From CALAED01 sp937891035 (GTDB lineage Bacteria; Actinomycetota; Actinomycetes; Streptosporangiales; Streptosporangiaceae), in contig DASQSZ010000431.1 in assembly GCA_035642125.1 (NCBI GenBank), forward strand, positions 1 to 7,938: 7,938 bases of DNA. The letters run 5' to 3'. Each line of letters starts with the position of its first letter. Positions within the stretch are counted from its first letter, which is position 1. The notes below the pieces were generated by a model, which was given only the letters and a program-made list of their open reading frames with translations, was not told the origin of the DNA and did not search any database. Below are positions 5,400 to 7,938 of the stretch, piece by piece. Made by a program: the position numbers and the translations under genes.

Positions 5400-6335
5400 A
5401 TGGCTGAGGGTTCGGCTAAGCACGTGAGGGAAGGCACGCAGGACACGGTCCGCGCTGACGGCGCGCCGGGAAGGCCGGCCTCGGGCGAAGGGCCGGATGT
5501 CTACCTCAACGTTCCGACGGTCAAAGTGGACGAGATCGCCTTTGAGCTCGACAACCTCGAAGCGCACGTATCGCTGTCCGCCGCCGTGCTCGACCTGCTC
5601 AAACTCACCGTCGGCGCGGACGTGTTCCTCGGCAAGGTCAACCTTGAGATCAAGGGCGTTGAGGCGCAGGCGCTGCTGGAGGTCCGGCTGGACAACGTGG
5701 CCGTAATCGTCGACCGCGTCCTGACCACACTCGATCGCAACCCCGAGATCTTGCAGCATATTGGGCGGGGCGTGGAGTCGGCGGCGCGCGGCATCGGAGC
5801 GGGCGCCGGCGAAGCGGTTGGCGAGCTCGGCAAGGGCGCCGGCGGGGCCGTCGAAGACGTCGGCAAAGGCGCCGGCCAGGCCGTGGGCGAGCTTGGCAGG
5901 GGAGCCGGCGGGGCCGTCGAGGAGGTCGGCAAGGGCGCGGGCGGAGCGGTGGAAGACGTCGGCAAGGGCGCCGGCGGGGCCGTCGAGGGCGTGGGCAAAG
6001 GCGCCGGCGAAGCCGTGGAAGGGGTTGGCAAAGGCGCGGGCCGGGCCGTCGAGGACGTCGGCGAGGGCGCGGGCCAGACCGTCCAGGACGTCGGTCAGGA
6101 GGCCGGCGGAGCCGTCCGCGGGGTGGGCGAAGCCGTCCGCGGGGTGGGCGAAGCCGCCGGCCAGGCGGCCGAGGGCGCGGGCAAGGCCGCCGAAGGGGCT
6201 GGCGGCCGGGATGGTGGCGGCGGCGGCGACGATCAGGAGCCGGACGATGCGCTCCAAAGCGCTCTTCGTGATGCCCAGGAGTCTGTGGCCGGCCTCAAAC
6301 GGGTGCTCGAACAGATGCAGGGGGGAGGCAAGTGA
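5400..6335 (+). CDS. Protein of unknown function with an 11-residue (hendecad) Gly/Ala/Val repeat tract
   Basis: 311 residues from the ATG at 5400, with no signal peptide or membrane helix. After a charged lead, residues about 34-121 form a folded-looking domain of alternating strands (VYLNVPTVKVDEIAFEL; VFLGKVNLEIKGVEAQALLE) ending in a helix (VIVDRVLTTLDRNPEIL). I recall similar N-terminal domains in uncharacterised actinobacterial proteins but cannot name the family. Residues 122-267 are eleven contiguous 11-mers of consensus GKGAGGAVEDV, then units of 7, 11 and 7. A Gly-rich hinge and a charged amphipathic C-terminal helix (about 282-306) follow. Hydrophobic residues at positions 4, 8 and 11 fit a hendecad helix. 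Glycines at 1, 3 and 5 are unusual for one and form GxxxG spacings. LEA proteins, synucleins and apolipoproteins also use 11-mers. Function is unknown; membrane surface binding or self-assembly are possibilities only. The downstream 90-aa gene follows within 2 bp and is probably co-transcribed. Confidence 0.85.
   Translation: MAEGSAKHVREGTQDTVRADGAPGRPASGEGPDVYLNVPTVKVDEIAFELDNLEAHVSLSAAVLDLLKLTVGADVFLGKVNLEIKGVEAQALLEVRLDNVAVIVDRVLTTLDRNPEILQHIGRGVESAARGIGAGAGEAVGELGKGAGGAVEDVGKGAGQAVGELGRGAGGAVEEVGKGAGGAVEDVGKGAGGAVEGVGKGAGEAVEGVGKGAGRAVEDVGEGAGQTVQDVGQEAGGAVRGVGEAVRGVGEAAGQAAEGAGKAAEGAGGRDGGGGGDDQEPDDALQSALRDAQESVAGLKRVLEQMQGGGK
5763..6200 (+). repeat. 33-bp coding repeats encoding 11-residue units
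   Basis: Eleven 33-bp units run without interruption from 5763 to 6125, followed by 21-, 33- and 21-bp units to 6200. The first two units are the most divergent. Some units share long identical DNA (the third and seventh match over their first 26 bases). Others encode the same residues with different third bases (third versus sixth unit), so the protein pattern appears to be kept by selection and is not only the product of recent duplication. Confidence 0.92.
6111..6152 (+). repeat. Perfect 21-bp tandem duplication within the 11-mer tract
   Basis: The 21 bases at 6111-6131 (starting GCCGTCCGCG and ending GGGCGAA) are repeated exactly at 6132-6152. This keeps the reading frame and produces the extra 7-residue unit GEAVRGV in a tract otherwise built on 11. 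Exact identity suggests a recent event. Confidence 0.95.
6323..6328 (+). promoter_or_regulatory. Ribosome binding site inside the end of the repeat gene
   Basis: GGGAGG lies 9 nt before the ATG at 6338 and only 3 nt before the alternative GTG at 6332, which overlaps the preceding stop as GTGA. The spacing favours ATG 6338. The site sits in the final codons of the upstream gene, which indicates coupled translation. Confidence 0.65.
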
Positions 6336-6337
6336 TC

Positions 6338-6610
6338 ATGTCCGGCGAGTATCCGGAGCCATCCCGCCGGAGATCGGCCGACATCCTTTTCACGGCCACC
6401 GTGCGGGCCGACGAGCTGCGCTTTCTCACGGCGCCTGAGGAGTCCGTCGAGTTCACCGGCGACGCCGCCGACGCGTCCACCTCCGGCAGCGTCCGGACCA
6501 ACCTGCCCGACGAGGTCGCGGTGCAGATCACATATCGGGACGTCCACGTCGACTACGCGATCGCCGCGAAGCTGGCCGACGAGGCGACCGACGCTGACCG
6601 CGGCCCCTGA
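6338..6610 (+). CDS. Small conserved-looking protein of unknown function, partner of the 11-mer repeat protein
   Basis: 90 residues from the ATG at 6338, or 92 if translation begins at the GTG at 6332. There is no signal peptide, membrane helix, cysteine or recognised motif. The composition alternates short strands with acidic residues: ADILFTATVRADELRFLTAP, then SVRTNLPDEVAVQITYRDVH, then a short terminal helix (DYAIAAKLADEA). It looks like a compact mostly beta fold. I have a weak memory of similar small actinobacterial proteins with a 'TNLP ... YRDVxVxY' signature but cannot assign a family. The start lies 2 bp after the stop of the repeat-protein gene and its ribosome site is inside that gene, so the two are very likely one operon and may form a complex. 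Codon bias matches neighbouring genes, which supports it being real. Confidence 0.75.
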   Translation: MSGEYPEPSRRRSADILFTATVRADELRFLTAPEESVEFTGDAADASTSGSVRTNLPDEVAVQITYRDVHVDYAIAAKLADEATDADRGP

Positions 6611-6642
6611 CCGCTTTACCGGTCCCGAGGTCTGGCCGCATG

Positions 6643-6684
6643 TGGCCGGCAAGCCTTTTCCGGCCATCCGCATGGCCCGGCCGG
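6643..6684 (+). other. Cluster of overlapping inverted repeats between genes
   Basis: TGGCCGG (6643-6649) pairs with CCGGCCA (6660-6666) around a 10-nt loop. The right arm can instead pair downstream: GGCCAT (6662-6667) with ATGGCC (6672-6677), or CCGGCC (6660-6665) with GGCCGG (6679-6684). These structures exclude each other. They could be a tail-less terminator for the two-gene unit or a leader structure for the FG-GAP gene, but such GC pairings also arise by chance at this base composition. The rest of the 6611-6732 gap shows only the ribosome site. Confidence 0.3.
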
Positions 6685-6720
6685 TCGTCCCCTTCTGCGA
6701 GGCCAACGGGGTTCTGGGGC

Positions 6721-6727
6721 GGAAGGA
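6721..6727 (+). promoter_or_regulatory. Ribosome binding site of the FG-GAP protein gene
   Basis: GGAAGGA lies 5 nt before the ATG at 6733. The reading frame from this ATG opens with a clear signal peptide, so the two observations support each other in fixing the start. Confidence 0.75.
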
Positions 6728-6732
6728 CTGGC

Positions 6733-7938
6733 ATGCGGAGATCAACGATCACCATTGCGTCGGCCGCGGCGACGGTCGTCACCATAGTGATGACGGCGGC
6801 CGTTCCCGGACCGGCCATGGCGCGGACCACCGCCTGGGCGGCGTGCCTACTTGGCGGGGCCGACTTCGACGGGGACACCTGCGGCGATCTCGTGATCGGC
6901 GATTCGGCGGCGACGGTGAGCGGCACGACTAACGCGGGGCGGATCAACGTGCTTTACGGGGACGACTCGGGCACCGGGCACAGCGACGTACTGGCCCAGG
7001 GCCAGGCCGGCGTCGGAGACACCCCCGAGGCCGGCGATCAGTTCGGCGCGGTCGTGCACGCGATGCGGGTCGACGCCGACCAGTACACCGACCTCGTCGT
7101 CGGCGTGCCCCAAGAGTCGGTGGGTTCGGCCGAGGACGCCGGCATCGTCCAGGTGATCTATGGGTCGGCCGACGGGCTCGGCGCCGGTCGTCCCGGCCTC
7201 GTGCTTCGGCAGGCCACATTGGGCATCGCCGGAACACCGGAGGCGGGCGACCGGTTCGGCGCCGCCGTCGGCCCCAACGAGACGCGGACCGACGATGGAT
7301 TGGCCCCGGTCGTCGCGTACGGCGTGCCGGGCGAGGACATCGGCACGACGGCGGACGCCGGTCTCGCCGGCGTGGTCACGTTCGATCCGCAGACGGGCGG
7401 GGTCGCCGCCACGGGATCCGTCCACCAAGGTAGCCCCGGCATCTCGGGCGAGGTGGAGGCCGGTGACCGGTTCGGGCAGGCCGTCGGCGTCTTCCAGGGT
7501 CCCGGCGGCTTCAGCTGCCCAGTGTCGGGGACGCGCGGCCTGACGATGGCGGTGGGCGCCCCCGGCGAGGACTTCGGTGGCACGCCGGACCCGGGGATGG
7601 TGCACGTCGTACGAGACCTCACCGGCGACACACTGCTCTCGCAGGACACGGCGGGAGTGGACGGCGCGCCCGAGGCCGGCGACCGGTTCGGGGCGGCCCT
7701 CGTGCTCGCGTCCGAGTGCGAACACGACGGCCCGTCGCACGTGAAGCTCGTGGTGGGCACGCCCGGCGAGGACGAGGGCACGACCGCCGACTCGGGAATG
7801 ATCCACTACTTCGGCACCGATGACGACGAGCTTCCGCTACCGCCGCGGTGGAGCGTCCATCAAAACAGCCCAGATGTCGCCGACCAGTCGGAGGCCGGCG
7901 ACGGGTTCGGCTCCGTCCTCGCGCTCGGCGGACCGTGG
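6733..7938 (+). CDS. Secreted FG-GAP / integrin-alpha-like repeat protein (3' end outside window)
   Basis: The frame is open from the ATG at 6733 to the right edge, giving 402 codons and no stop. The first 29 residues are a signal peptide: an RR-containing basic start, a hydrophobic core and a PAMA end, with cleavage likely after A29. The mature start carries a calcium-loop-like D-x-D-x-D-x3-D (D43, D45, D47, D51, in GADFDGDTCGD). The body repeats a unit of about 72 residues built from EAGDxFG and a G-V/A/T-P-x-E-D/S strand followed by DAG/DSG-x-V and a strand. EAGDxFG occurs at residues 99, 170, 242, 314 and 387. FG-GAP units of this kind form the blades of integrin-like propellers, and bacterial members are usually extracellular. 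Four units are complete and a fifth begins, so two or more blades probably lie beyond the window. The ligand or any enzyme activity cannot be inferred. Confidence 0.88.
   Translation, partial: MRRSTITIASAAATVVTIVMTAAVPGPAMARTTAWAACLLGGADFDGDTCGDLVIGDSAATVSGTTNAGRINVLYGDDSGTGHSDVLAQGQAGVGDTPEAGDQFGAVVHAMRVDADQYTDLVVGVPQESVGSAEDAGIVQVIYGSADGLGAGRPGLVLRQATLGIAGTPEAGDRFGAAVGPNETRTDDGLAPVVAYGVPGEDIGTTADAGLAGVVTFDPQTGGVAATGSVHQGSPGISGEVEAGDRFGQAVGVFQGPGGFSCPVSGTRGLTMAVGAPGEDFGGTPDPGMVHVVRDLTGDTLLSQDTAGVDGAPEAGDRFGAALVLASECEHDGPSHVKLVVGTPGEDEGTTADSGMIHYFGTDDDELPLPPRWSVHQNSPDVADQSEAGDGFGSVLALGGPW
7027..7911 (+). repeat. Approximately 216-bp coding repeats of the FG-GAP protein
   Basis: The segment encoding EAGDxFG recurs at 7027, 7240, 7456, 7672 and 7891, with spacings of 213, 216, 216 and 219 bp. 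The core DNA (GAGGCCGGCGACCGGTTCGG and close variants) is nearly the same in most copies, while the sequence between copies differs. All spacings are multiples of three. Confidence 0.85.

Noticed and set aside
5763..6200. CRISPR array or non-coding satellite
   Set aside because: The units are contiguous with no spacers, are all multiples of three, and lie in frame within a gene, so they are protein repeats.
4536..6257. Minus-strand 573-residue open frame with repeats such as LDGPAGALADV
   Set aside because: It crosses the PBP, an intergenic gap and the 11-mer gene; its repeats are the antisense image of the 33-bp units. The plus strand has the catalytic motifs and ribosome sites.
6847..7806. 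Minus-strand 319-residue open frame opposite the FG-GAP gene
   Set aside because: It is an antisense shadow; the plus frame from 6733 has a signal peptide, a ribosome site and regular FG-GAP motifs.

Overview
The window is very GC-rich, has strongly GC-biased third codon positions, and carries typical high-GC Gram-positive gene families: PASTA domains, an FHA protein with a C-terminal helix-turn-helix, a class B penicillin-binding protein with an NTF2-like front domain, and a secreted FG-GAP protein. This points to an actinomycete (Actinomycetota); the sequence alone does not fix the genus. No tRNA, rRNA, CRISPR array, insertion sequence or phage gene was seen.

Layout. Bases 1-200 probably hold the 3' end of a plus-strand gene that enters from the left; its tail resembles the C-terminus of FtsK/SpoIIIE-type ATPases (weak call). 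It meets, tail to tail, a minus-strand gene (175-876) for a 233-aa FHA + winged-helix-like protein. A 120-bp divergent control region (877-996) separates that gene from a large plus-strand gene (997-3453). The large gene encodes an 818-aa membrane-anchored surface protein: one N-terminal membrane helix, a beta-propeller-like domain, a Pro/Arg/Gly-rich linker, four PASTA-like domains that each carry a C-x9-C cysteine pair, and an unrecognised C-terminal domain with four cysteines. A 231-bp gap with an 8-bp tandem repeat and a strong 14-bp-stem hairpin follows. Next comes a class B penicillin-binding protein (3685-5268) with intact SxxK, SxN and KTG motifs.

After another gap, two closely linked genes form a likely operon. 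The first (5400-6335) has a conserved-looking N-terminal domain followed by eleven consecutive 11-residue Gly/Ala/Val repeats and a mixed 7/11-residue end. The second (6338-6610) encodes a 90-aa protein of unknown function. The last gene (6733 to the right edge, still open) encodes an exported FG-GAP/integrin-alpha-like repeat protein with an approximately 72-residue period.

How the genes may work together (inference): PASTA domains bind muropeptides or beta-lactam-like ligands in other proteins, FHA domains read phosphothreonine, and the PBP cross-links peptidoglycan. The left two-thirds of the window could therefore be a cell-wall sensing and remodelling locus that works with a Ser/Thr kinase encoded elsewhere; no kinase is present here. 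The 11-mer repeat protein and its small partner look like a separate two-gene unit and are the most unusual part of the window.
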